From: Streptomyces sp. MspMP-M5
Lineage (GTDB): Bacteria; Actinomycetota; Actinomycetes; Streptomycetales; Streptomycetaceae
Assembly (NCBI RefSeq): GCF_000373585.1
Contig: NZ_KB891890.1
Location: 42,766 to 106,765, forward strand
Direction: 5' to 3'
Length of the DNA: 64,000 nucleotides
The notes beneath the pieces are model-generated. The model was not told where the DNA came from. It worked only from the letters and a program-made list of their open reading frames with translations, and ran no database searches. Below, one piece after another: positions 44,233 through 52,520 of this stretch. Every line of letters begins with the position of its first letter. The stretch's first letter is position 1. A program made the translations under genes and the position numbers.

Positions 44233-45895
44233 CCCCGCCCGGAGTCGTGCGGTCCTGATCGGGATCGATGCCTACACCCACCGGGCGTTGAGACCGATGC
44301 CTGAAGCGTCGGCCGGCGCACGGCGGCTGGCTGATCTCCTTCGTGACCCGTCCGTCTGGGGCCTCCCGGCCGAGCACGTTCAGGTGCTCGGAGCCGAGCA
44401 CTCCGCGGAAGAGGTACAGGCCGCAGTGCGCGACGCGGCCAAGAAGGCCCGTGACACGCTGCTGGTGTACTTCGCCGGGCACGGCCGGCCTGACCGCAGC
44501 CACCGGCTGCACCTGGCACTGGCGAAAGCAGACGCGGATCACCCACAAGTCGGCACGCTGGACTACGGACACCTGCGCGACGTCGTGCGGGAGGCAGGCC
44601 ACAGGGCGCGGTACCGCGTGATGGTACTGGATTGCTGCTACAGCGGCCTCGCGGGCGCAATGTCCACCGCCACAGCTCCGACACGTGACGAACTCGCGGA
44701 CGCCCTGGGGGAATTGGACGCCCTGGAGTGGCAACTGGCCCAGGCCGACGACGAAGACGACTACGGGGACTGTGTCCTGACGTCGGCATCGGCAACCGAG
44801 GAATCCTTTGTGCTCCCCGGGGCGGACTACCCGGAGTTCACGGGAGAACTGATCAGGGTTTTGCACGACGGCATCGCCGGAGCGGGGTCGACGTTCAGTC
44901 TGGAGCATGCTTGGGAGAAGATTCGCCGCCGCATGCTGGAACGCGGCAGTCCGCACCCGCAGCAGTTCGCGCAGAATCGGGTTGCTCGCAAGATCTGTCT
45001 ACACAACCGCGCCGCGGTGCGCCATCCTGTGAACGGTGCTGAATCCCTGCCCACCGCCGGGTCGTCGGGACGCAACCTGCTGGTATACGAGGCTGAACAG
45101 AGCATCGCGGACCGGGCTCCTGGCATGGTGGTTCACCAACCTCCACCATCAAACCAGGGTGCGACAGGCAATGATGCCGAGCCGCCTCTCCTGACGCGGG
45201 AGCAAGCGGCAGGTACAGGCGGCGTCACGCGGAGCGGGCCCCGCCGCCTCTTTCCGGATACCCGTGGAAGGTCGAGGGCACGTCGGAGCCGGTCATCAGG
45301 AGTCCTCCTCCATACCGAACTCTCCACGCGAACATCGTCAGTGGCCCGGTGGGGCCTTGGGACTCTCGGTCTGACGGCATGCATCGTCGGTATCTCCTTG
45401 TCCTCAAGCTATTACCGAGAACTGGCCGACTACCGCCAAGCGCCGATCTGTGCGCAAGCCCGCCAAACCCACCCGGATTGCGTCACCCGCGAAGTGGACC
45501 AGGTCGTCGACACCCGAATGGTCAGCGAGAACGACATCTACGACTTGACGGTCAGGCGGGCCTCCGGCAAGACGGAGACGCAGCCCGTGCGATACAAGGC
45601 TTACAAGGCAGCACTCGGCGGTGCGCCGGCGGACGTCAAAATCTGGCGCGGACAGATCGCAGAGGTCGCCGTCAACGGAAACAGCGAGCAGTACATCGAC
45701 ATCCCGGCCGCCGGCTGGGGCTGGAGCTACCTCGCCTGGTACGGATCCGAACTCGTCGGCATTGCACTGTTCATGCATGCTCTCTCGAACCGCACGCCAG
45801 GTAATGCCCTCGGCGCTGTCGCCGCCGTGTCCCTGGTTTGGGGCTTGTTGGGCTTCCTTGCCATATCCTCGGGCAGACTCATCGCTCTCGCCTGA
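44219..45895 (+). CDS. Membrane-tethered caspase-like protease (peptidase C14)
   Basis: 558 residues. The N-terminal caspase fold starts RAVLIGIDAYTH and has the catalytic His88 in LLVYFAGHG and Cys140 in MVLDCCYSG. About 130 residues of polar linker follow, then a membrane helix (about 378-400), an extracytoplasmic loop with two cysteines (PICAQARQTHPDC) and a beta-rich part, and two further helices at the C-terminus. No effector-associated death-like domain is apparent. It probably cleaves host proteins when triggered, giving abortive infection or cell death. The coupling to EACC1 supports this; the trigger is unknown. Confidence 0.88.
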   Translation: MTVPDPARSRAVLIGIDAYTHRALRPMPEASAGARRLADLLRDPSVWGLPAEHVQVLGAEHSAEEVQAAVRDAAKKARDTLLVYFAGHGRPDRSHRLHLALAKADADHPQVGTLDYGHLRDVVREAGHRARYRVMVLDCCYSGLAGAMSTATAPTRDELADALGELDALEWQLAQADDEDDYGDCVLTSASATEESFVLPGADYPEFTGELIRVLHDGIAGAGSTFSLEHAWEKIRRRMLERGSPHPQQFAQNRVARKICLHNRAAVRHPVNGAESLPTAGSSGRNLLVYEAEQSIADRAPGMVVHQPPPSNQGATGNDAEPPLLTREQAAGTGGVTRSGPRRLFPDTRGRSRARRSRSSGVLLHTELSTRTSSVARWGLGTLGLTACIVGISLSSSYYRELADYRQAPICAQARQTHPDCVTREVDQVVDTRMVSENDIYDLTVRRASGKTETQPVRYKAYKAALGGAPADVKIWRGQIAEVAVNGNSEQYIDIPAAGWGWSYLAWYGSELVGIALFMHALSNRTPGNALGAVAAVSLVWGLLGFLAISSGRLIALA

Positions 45896-46048
45896 CCGGC
45901 GTGATGCGTGATCCCGGCCTGCCCAACTGCTCCGGACGACAGTTGATCACTTGATGTCCAAGGTGGTCCAGGGTCCGACGGGATGTGGCCGGATTCCCTG
46001 GGGAAATATGAGCGGCAGAGTCCCAAGTCCCCTTGGTACGGTGCGCCG

Positions 46049-46477
46049 ATGTCAGCGATCAAGAAGTTCCAAGTCACCTTTGACTGCGCAGAACCTGAGC
46101 GCCTTGCTCGTTTCTGGTGCGAGGTGTTGGGGTACGTCGTACCGCCGCCACCGGAGGGGTTTGCCACGTGGGATGCTTTCAAGCGTTCGCAGCCACCTGA
46201 GCAGCGGGATGCATGGTTCGCCTGCATGGACCCCTCAGGCGTGGGCCCGCGGCTGTACTTCCAGCGCGTCCCCGAAGGGAAGGCCGCCAAGAACCGGGTA
46301 CATCTCGATGTGCGGGTCGGCACCGGACTCGTGGGTGAAGAACGCCTCGCCGCGCTGGAGGCCGAATGCGCACGACTGGTCCCGCTCGGCGCAGTACACG
46401 TGCGAACGCTGTACGACGGCAATGATTCGTGTATTCCGATGCTGGACATCGAGGGCAACGAGTTCTGTATCGACTGA
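46049..46477 (+). CDS. VOC/glyoxalase-like protein
   Basis: 142 residues from the ATG at 46049. FQVTFDCAEPERLARFWCEVLGY is the start of the vicinal-oxygen-chelate fold, PRLYFQRVPEGKAAKNRVHLDVRVG its centre and MLDIEGNEFCID its usual end. A putative metal-binding His (HLD) and Glu (EGNEF) are present. Common in actinomycetes as resistance or metabolic proteins; substrate unknown. Confidence 0.85.
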   Translation: MSAIKKFQVTFDCAEPERLARFWCEVLGYVVPPPPEGFATWDAFKRSQPPEQRDAWFACMDPSGVGPRLYFQRVPEGKAAKNRVHLDVRVGTGLVGEERLAALEAECARLVPLGAVHVRTLYDGNDSCIPMLDIEGNEFCID

Positions 46478-46494
46478 GCGTATGTGGCGGGGGC

Positions 46495-46640
46495 ATCCCG
46501 TGAGGGCGAGGTTGTGCAGCCGGGCATGGCGGTGTGAACGCCGTCGCTTTCGGGCGGCAGTCGTGAAGGATCTTCCAGGACTTCATCCGCGCGAAGACAT
46601 GATCGACGCGGGCCCGGACCTTGCGGTGAACATCCCTTAG
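46495..46640 (-). pseudogene. IS5-type transposase fragment
   Basis: Reads HRKVRARVDHVFARMKSWKILHDCR, then in another frame SDGVHTAMPGC. This is the C-terminal end of IS5-family (DDE_Tnp_4-type) transposases. Only about 45 codons remain. Confidence 0.8.
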
Positions 46641-46673
46641 CCGAACTCGCCCCCACCGGCGGCCCCGTGGGAG

Positions 46674-49550
46674 CTACTTGGTCAGCGAAGTGGCGGCCTT
46701 CTTGATGTCCTGGACCGTGGTGCCGAAGGTGCGCATTCCGCTGACGATCTCGTTGAGGGATGCGGTGAAGAGGCGCTCGCGCTCCGCGTCGGTCCGGTGC
46801 GGGGCGCCCTTGGGCGGGAAGGTCGCCTCCTGGCAGTCCTGGGCCCCGTGGTGCACCTGGTTCAGCGCGGCCGACCAGTTCTTCTGGAGGTTCCGGTCCG
46901 GGACGGGGAAATAGTCCCGGGCCTCCTCGACCCGCTGGCTCAGGGCGCCACAGAGGCGGTGGAGCGCTTTCTCGTCCAGCGCGACCTTCCCGTCCGCGTT
47001 GCGCTTCCCCGAGGCGGCCTTGAGGAGTTCGGAGTCCAGGGCGATCGAGGCGGCGTTGATCTGCTGTGCATGCCGGGTCCCGCCGTCGTTGAGCCAGGAC
47101 GCCGCCTGCCAGGCGCGGGTCTGCGGTGCCTGCGCCGGCGGGGCGGGCCCGCGTTGCTCCCTGGCTGCATCGGCCGCGTCCTGCCACCGGCGAGAGTCAT
47201 CTTGGGCGGTTGCCTGGGTGAAGGTCACGGCGGCCAGCACCACCGCCGGTACGGCGAGCGTGAGGAGCGTGCCCGCCTTCAGGAGTATCGAGGGCGGGCG
47301 GCCGGCCGCCCTCGATGCCGGTTCTGCGCCGTTGTCCGCGGTCGGCCGGCCGCGGAACCGGCGTACCGCCCATGCCAGACCGGCCCCCGCCAACGCCGCG
47401 CAGGCCGATCCGAGGACGGCGTTGACGAGCGTGAGGGAGGTGACCGGGCCGTCGATGATCAGGCCGTTGCGGGGGCGCCACCGGCACACGTCGAAGGCGG
47501 TGTTCAGCGGACCCAGGCAGCCGTCGGCGGAGAAGAGCAGGAACACCTCGGCGTAGGCGAGCAGTTGGACCACCTGCGCGGCGATCAGCGCCCGCGGCAG
47601 CCAGCGCCGGCGCGCGCGGGCGGCCACCACGGCGGCCGTCAGCAGGCAGGCCGCCAGGACCGTCACGGTCACCCACCACACGTGGACGACGATCAAGGGG
47701 CCGGCCGGTCCCTTCGTCGTCGGTCGCGACTGGTTCATCATGAGTTGGGCCAGGACCAGGCCGGCCCCGCACACCAGGGCCCCGGCGAGGCCGGCGCCGA
47801 GCGTCCGGCGCAGTCGCAGCCCCGTGCCCGGCGGGCCCGTGCGCCGGAGCAGGGCGAGGGCCAGCGGCACCAGCCACATCAGCAGCGCGGCGACCCCGAC
47901 CAGGATCTCGTCGCTCAGCGGGGTGAGGAGGACGAGGCCGGTGGTGAAGGCCGAGAGGTCCGGGCCGTAGCCGTGCCAGTCGCCCGGGACCGTCCGGGCG
48001 TAGTACGCGGCCAGTTCCGCGCCTTGGGTGACGGCGCCCAGCGAGAGCGCCCGACCCCCCGTCCGCCACCACTGCAGCCCGGCCCACAGCACGGTCGCGG
48101 TCACCAGCGCGCAGCACACCGTGGCCGCCCGGCGCCCGCACCGGGGCAGGGCGAGTGCCAGGCGCAGGGACTGGGACCACCACACCGCGGGCACGGCCGC
48201 GATGGGCAGGAACGCGAGCAGGTACTGGGGCCGCGGCAGCATCCAGTCGATCCGGTACTCACCGCTGGACACGAACTCGCCCAACAGCAGGCCGAAGCCG
48301 AGCCAGAGGCCCGCCACCGCGGCGGACCGCCCGTCTCCGTCGGCCGTGCCCGAGGCCCGCACGAGCGGCAGTCCCAGGGCGAAGCAGAGCACCGGGGTCA
48401 CCGCGCCGACCGTGATCCAGACGGAGCCTGGGCCGTGGGACAGGACCGGAAGCGTCGCCAGGGCCTGGTACAGGAGCGCCGCCGAGATCCCGGTGAGGAA
48501 CATCGCCAGCGGGCTGACCCGGTGGAGGCGGCCGGCGTCGACGAGCGCGCGCCGGCGTTCCTCCCATCGCGGGTGGGTCCCGAGCAGCGCGGTCAGCCGC
48601 CGTAGCCACGGTGCCACGGGGCCGACGGGGTCGGGGCGCTGCCAACTGGCGGTATCCGCACCCCAGATGACTGCCCGGCGGTCGGCGAACAGTTCGCGCC
48701 GCCGCAGCAGGTCGGCCCGGGCGAGGTGCACCAGCACAGCCAGCAGCAGTCCGACCAGCACGGGGGACAGCAGCATGGCCGCGGCGCCAGGCCACCACGG
48801 GGACTTGGTGCCGGACAGCGCCAGGAAGAGGATCCAGCCGGTCACGGCGAAGGTCGGGATCAGGGCGAGCAGGACGTAGGCCCGCCACAGAGCGGTACTG
48901 GCGTAGGCGTAGTCCACGTCGCGGTGGTGCACATGGGCGAGTTCGTGCAGGACGACGGCGCGGAAGCCCTCGGGGTCGGTGTCGAGCCGGGGGAGCAGAC
49001 CGGAGTGCAGGGTGACGGTGTAGTTCCCGGAGCGGCCGTGGACGCTGGCGCCGGAGGTCGTCCGCGTCGGGTCGACGCGGAAGCGCAACCGTGCGCGGAC
49101 GCCGGTGCGGGCGCACAGCGCGGCGAGCTCGGCCCGCAGTGTGCCGTCGGCGTCGACGGTTTCGAGCGGCACCGTCCGGCGCCACCGCTCGCGAGCCGTC
49201 GGCAACCACCAGTACAGCCCGGCCGCGAGGGCAAGCAGCGCCAGGGTGGCGAGGGCGCCGCGGTACGGGACGAGCGTGTGGTCGCCGATGCACTTCTGCA
49301 GGGCGTCCGGCCGGACCAAGGCCCTCAGGAGGTTCTCCAGATCGCTGCTGCCGGGGTCGAATCCGGCGGCGTACTCGCACCCCGACGGGCCGTGCAGGCC
49401 CTCCCGGCCGTCCCGCAGGCCGAGAAGGACCGGGACGTCCTGGAGCAGCGTGTCGAGCGTGGGGATGCTCGACGCCACGACGAGGAACATCAGCAGCGCG
49501 AAGCGGGGGCCGGTCCCGGTCGCGCTCCGGAGCGCGGTGCGGGCCTTCAT
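46674..49550 (-). CDS. Large multi-pass membrane protein with M48 metalloprotease domain
   Basis: 958 residues. The N-terminal part has two membrane helices, then the zinc motif HELAHVHH (about 203) and the third ligand region ELFADRRAV (about 287), as in M48 (HtpX/Ste24) proteases. At least ten more membrane helices follow, then a soluble helical C-terminus of about 200 residues. That is much longer than typical M48 proteins (300-400). It is coupled by an ATGA overlap to a small partner gene upstream. It may cleave membrane proteins or peptides; role unknown. Confidence 0.85.
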   Translation of the reverse strand: MKARTALRSATGTGPRFALLMFLVVASSIPTLDTLLQDVPVLLGLRDGREGLHGPSGCEYAAGFDPGSSDLENLLRALVRPDALQKCIGDHTLVPYRGALATLALLALAAGLYWWLPTARERWRRTVPLETVDADGTLRAELAALCARTGVRARLRFRVDPTRTTSGASVHGRSGNYTVTLHSGLLPRLDTDPEGFRAVVLHELAHVHHRDVDYAYASTALWRAYVLLALIPTFAVTGWILFLALSGTKSPWWPGAAAMLLSPVLVGLLLAVLVHLARADLLRRRELFADRRAVIWGADTASWQRPDPVGPVAPWLRRLTALLGTHPRWEERRRALVDAGRLHRVSPLAMFLTGISAALLYQALATLPVLSHGPGSVWITVGAVTPVLCFALGLPLVRASGTADGDGRSAAVAGLWLGFGLLLGEFVSSGEYRIDWMLPRPQYLLAFLPIAAVPAVWWSQSLRLALALPRCGRRAATVCCALVTATVLWAGLQWWRTGGRALSLGAVTQGAELAAYYARTVPGDWHGYGPDLSAFTTGLVLLTPLSDEILVGVAALLMWLVPLALALLRRTGPPGTGLRLRRTLGAGLAGALVCGAGLVLAQLMMNQSRPTTKGPAGPLIVVHVWWVTVTVLAACLLTAAVVAARARRRWLPRALIAAQVVQLLAYAEVFLLFSADGCLGPLNTAFDVCRWRPRNGLIIDGPVTSLTLVNAVLGSACAALAGAGLAWAVRRFRGRPTADNGAEPASRAAGRPPSILLKAGTLLTLAVPAVVLAAVTFTQATAQDDSRRWQDAADAAREQRGPAPPAQAPQTRAWQAASWLNDGGTRHAQQINAASIALDSELLKAASGKRNADGKVALDEKALHRLCGALSQRVEEARDYFPVPDRNLQKNWSAALNQVHHGAQDCQEATFPPKGAPHRTDAERERLFTASLNEIVSGMRTFGTTVQDIKKAATSLTK

Positions 49551-50038
49551 GAGCCGGTGCCGGGGGTTTCGGGGCGGTCCTCGTCGGCCGCGGCCGCCGT
49601 CGCGATCCGCGCCACGACGCTGTCGGCCAGCGCCTCGGCCTCCCGGCGGTCGACGCCCCGCTCGGTGGCTTGTTCCACGATGCGCGTTCTGACCAGCGCC
49701 AGTTCGACAGGGTCCAGCGCGATCAGCGTGCGGTTCGGCGCGCCCGGCGCCCGGCGCAGCAGCCTGCGCACGCCGGCCCGGCCGCGCGCCAGCAGGCCCT
49801 CCGTGGCGCGGTCGACGGTGCGGCGGGCCGCCTGATCGAGGACGAGCCAGACAACCGGAGTGACCAGCGCGGACACTTCGGCGTAGCCGAACCCGAGCGG
49901 CTCCCGCTTCTGCCCGCCCCCGGCGAGGGTGCGGACGACCCGGTCGTCGTCCAACGTCCGCAGGCTGTCGACGAGCGGTAACTCGTGGGCCGCGTGCTCC
50001 GCCACCACTTCGCGCACCAGATCGCGCACATACAGCAC
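49547..50038 (-). CDS. Partner of the M48 membrane protease, family unknown
   Basis: 163 residues. VRDLVREVVAEHAAHELPLVDSLRTLDDD, a hydrophobic SALVTPVVWLVLDQAA segment, an Arg-rich GLLARGRAGVRRLLRRAPG and an acidic tail. No known motif. Its stop overlaps the protease start by four bases, so the products are probably made in a fixed ratio and interact. Confidence 0.7.
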   Translation of the reverse strand: MLYVRDLVREVVAEHAAHELPLVDSLRTLDDDRVVRTLAGGGQKREPLGFGYAEVSALVTPVVWLVLDQAARRTVDRATEGLLARGRAGVRRLLRRAPGAPNRTLIALDPVELALVRTRIVEQATERGVDRREAEALADSVVARIATAAAADEDRPETPGTGS

Positions 50039-50149
50039 CGTTCAACCCCCGTACGTAGCAGGCCAGTTCATTGCATTGCAGCATCAAAGGGGGAGCGTGG
50101 GATACCCCCGAGGGGACACGGTGACGGACCTGTGGCATCGGGAGGGCTG

Positions 50150-50502
50150 CGCGGTGGGGGCTATACGGTCGAGCACGTCATCGACGGGCTCACCGGCCTG
50201 CAGCCGGCCCAGCAGCACCCGTACCAGGTGATCATTCTCGAGGTGATGCTGCCCGGAGCGCACGGCTGGCGGATCTGTGCGGAGCTGCGCAGGAGATCGC
50301 CCTGACCGCGCGCGAACTGATGGTGCTCGCCTGTCTGGCGCGCGGCCGCGGCCAGGTGGTCGCCGAGCAGGACATCCTCGACGAGGTCTGGGACCACGCC
50401 TACGACGGCGGCACCTCGATCATCGAGGTCTACGTCAGCACCCCGCGTCGCAAGATCGACGCGCCCTTCGGGCCGCGGAGCATCCAGACCGTGCACCGGT
50501 AG
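50150..50502 (+). pseudogene. OmpR-type response regulator remnant
   Basis: GGYTVEHVIDGLTGLQ and YQVIILEVMLPGAHGW are the middle of a receiver domain, with Glu where the phosphorylated Asp of LDxMLPG should be. After a deletion and frame change, TARELMVLACLARGRGQVV, ILDEVWDHAYDGG and VYVSTPRRKIDAPFGPRSIQTVHR are the winged helix. Half of the receiver domain and linker are missing. Confidence 0.85.
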
Positions 50503-50760
50503 CCGAACAGCCAGGCCATGGACTGCTCGATCTGACCGGGCGGCGACGCCGCGGTCCTCGCCGGGGCCGGACTACGGGTATTCAGCGGAGAACCGCAAGT
50601 TTTGCTGGCCTGTTCGGGTGATGGGCCGTTACTACGCCCGACGCGGAGGAATGCCTTCTATCGAATCCGCTCCGCCTCGGGGCGCCCGCAGCGCGACTTC
50701 GCGCGTGTGGGGCGCGCACAGCGAAGCTGCCCGTGAATGGGAAGAGAGAAGGGGCCTGCC
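50503..50760. other. Gene-free region
   Basis: 258 bases without a supportable gene; the promoter of the small secreted protein at 50761 should lie in its right half. Confidence 0.35.
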
Positions 50761-50931
50761 ATGCGGCGCCATTTCCACATCCTGACCATCTCCGCCGCGC
50801 TTGCCTTGCTCACCTTCGGCTTTGTCGCCCCGGCCCACGCCGGGGGTTCAGGCGGTAAGTCACCCCGGATCAAGACTGTTCTCAACAACGTTCCCGTTGT
50901 TGGTCACCTTCTTGACGGGCTCGACGACTGA
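50761..50931 (+). CDS. Small secreted peptide
   Basis: 56 residues: a signal peptide (MRRHFHILTISAALALLTFG, cleavage after AHA) and a 27-residue mature peptide, basic at the start (GGKSPRIKTVLNNVP) and hydrophobic/acidic at the end (VVGHLLDGLDD). The amphipathic mature part could be membrane- or surface-active. It precedes another small secreted protein by 100 bases. Family not recognised; not a chaplin (no paired Cys). Confidence 0.7.
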   Translation: MRRHFHILTISAALALLTFGFVAPAHAGGSGGKSPRIKTVLNNVPVVGHLLDGLDD

Positions 50932-51031
50932 GCGTCCGAGAGCAGTTGAGGAGATCGCCTCCGGGTACGACAGGTCGTGACACCAGGCCGATCACTACCT
51001 GATCGGCCTCTTCCAATCAATCGGAGAAGAA

Positions 51032-51346
51032 ATGCGTAAGCTTCAGAAGGCTGCCGTCGTGGTGGCCGTCCTCGGCAGCGTCTCCTTTCTTGGGGCTGGC
51101 ACGTCCTATGCCGACGGCGGAAGGCAAGGCGGCAAGGGCGGGAGCGAGTTCAACATCAGACAGGGAAGCTCGTGTCGGTCGCACGATGAAAACGTCAACG
51201 TGCTCGGCGAGGTCGGGATCATCGACGGCGCGCTGGGCAGCGCGCTCGGTGGCGAAGGGTCCCCCGGCGCCCAGAGCACCAAGATGGGCTCGGAAATGGG
51301 CTGCGACAACAGCTTCGGCGTTGGCGGCAAGAGCGGCAAGGAGTAG
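51032..51346 (+). CDS. Small secreted Gly-rich protein
   Basis: 104 residues. Signal peptide MRKLQKAAVVVAVLGSVSFL, cleavage near SYADG. The mature part has two cysteines (GSSCRSHDENVNVLGEVGI and EMGCDNSFGVGG) and Gly-Ser-rich loops. Two-Cys secreted proteins of this size, with an NVxxLGEVGI segment, are typical of Streptomyces surface-exposed proteins such as rodlin-like families, but I cannot assign one. Good ribosome site (GGAG). Confidence 0.75.
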   Translation: MRKLQKAAVVVAVLGSVSFLGAGTSYADGGRQGGKGGSEFNIRQGSSCRSHDENVNVLGEVGIIDGALGSALGGEGSPGAQSTKMGSEMGCDNSFGVGGKSGKE

Positions 51347-51440
51347 ACGCCGGCTCCGGTGTCCGGCTGGCCAGCCGCCACGAAAGTTCGAGGCCGACGA
51401 GCGGCATTTCGGGTCGTGACTCGGAAATCCAAGAGCATCT

Positions 51441-51480
51441 CCACATGGGCCCTCGCCGGAGACGGTGAGGGCCCACATGG
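51441..51480 (+). terminator. Hairpin terminator
   Basis: An 18-bp imperfect stem (ccacatgggccctcgccg with cggtgagggcccacatgg) with a short loop, downstream of the secreted-protein genes. Confidence 0.75.
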
Positions 51481-51614
51481 CGGGTGGTGCCCGGTGAGCC
51501 AGGTGCCCGTTGTGGACCCTCACTGTCGGTCCTCAAGCTGATCGGCCCATGCCCATGCCCACTCCTATGCCCGTGCCCGTGGCCTCGTGGCTTTGGCCTG
51601 GAAAGGATGTGCTC

Positions 51615-52274
51615 GTGCCCACCGCCTCGCACCCCCGCCCACTGCGCGTTCTCGTCTTCGGCGCCGCGCTGCGGGCGCAATCGAGCAATGCGCGACTGGC
51701 CTCCCTCGCGGCCCGGCTGGTCACCGAGGCCAATGCCACAGCCGACCTGGTCAGCATGCACGAATTCGACATGCCCCTGTACGACGGTGACGCGGAAGCC
51801 GCCCGCGGACTGCCGGACGGCGCGGCCGCGCTGCACCGCCGAATCGACGAATGCGACGCGTTCGTCATCTCCTCCCCCGAGTACAACGCCTCCGTGCCCG
51901 GCGTACTCAAGAATGCCATCGACTGGGTGTCCCGCTTCCACCCTCAGCCGTTCAAGGACAAGCAGGCGCTGCTCATGTCGGCCTCCCCGTCGCTCGTGGG
52001 CGGAAATCGGGGGTTGTGGGCATTGCGGGTGCCTCTGGAACATCTGGGGACCCGCGTATATCCCGACATGTTCAGCCTGTCGCGCTCGCACGAGGGCTTC
52101 ACGCAGGACGGGAATCTGGCGCACGAGAGCGCACAGAAGCGGCTTACCGAGACAGTCACCGACTTTCTCAAGCTCGTTGAGGCCGATACCCGCTATGTGT
52201 GCTTGCAACGCCGGTGGTACGAGTTCCTCGGGGACGCCACGGATGCGCCCGTGACCCTCCGGGCGCAGGACTGA
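51615..52274 (+). CDS. NADPH-dependent FMN reductase family
   Basis: About 219 residues from the GTG at 51615, with AAAGGA seven bases upstream; a GTG at 51609 is also in frame. Flavodoxin-like fold: PLRVLVFGAALRAQSSNARLA, FVISSPEYNASVPGVLKNAIDWVSR and ALLMSASPSLVGGNRGLWALR. It should reduce FMN or quinones with NAD(P)H. Confidence 0.88.
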   Translation: MPTASHPRPLRVLVFGAALRAQSSNARLASLAARLVTEANATADLVSMHEFDMPLYDGDAEAARGLPDGAAALHRRIDECDAFVISSPEYNASVPGVLKNAIDWVSRFHPQPFKDKQALLMSASPSLVGGNRGLWALRVPLEHLGTRVYPDMFSLSRSHEGFTQDGNLAHESAQKRLTETVTDFLKLVEADTRYVCLQRRWYEFLGDATDAPVTLRAQD

Positions 52275-52475
52275 CGCCTGCGCATTTGACGGTGAGGCAT
52301 CGGAAGGGCGGCCGCGGTGGCTGGCCATGCCTGCCAGTTCTTCAGGGCGGCCGCCACCGGCTGCCCCCACTGGCGGTAGGGACGTCCGCCAGTAGGTCGT
52401 GGCGAGACCCTAACTTCCCTACCAAGTGAGCCACTTGGCGACAAACGCGGCGGAGCGAGCGAGCCGCCGGCACAC

Positions 52476-52501
52476 GGGGCACCCCGTTCCCGGGGTGCCC
52501 C
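52476..52501 (-). terminator. Terminator of the toxin operon
   Basis: An 11-bp perfect stem (ggggcaccccg, complement at 52491-52501) with a 4-base loop, 20 bases beyond the stop of the last toxin gene. Confidence 0.85.
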
Positions 52502-52520
52502 TCGTTGATGTCCGGCTGCC

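Noticed and set aside
45727..47187. Long minus-strand frame across the IS5 remnant and caspase gene end
   Set aside because: Chance frame; only the transposase fragment inside it shows recognisable sequence.
46797..48605. Plus-strand frame of 602 codons opposite the M48 protease
   Set aside because: High-GC shadow frame; HELAH and membrane helices on the minus strand show the real gene.
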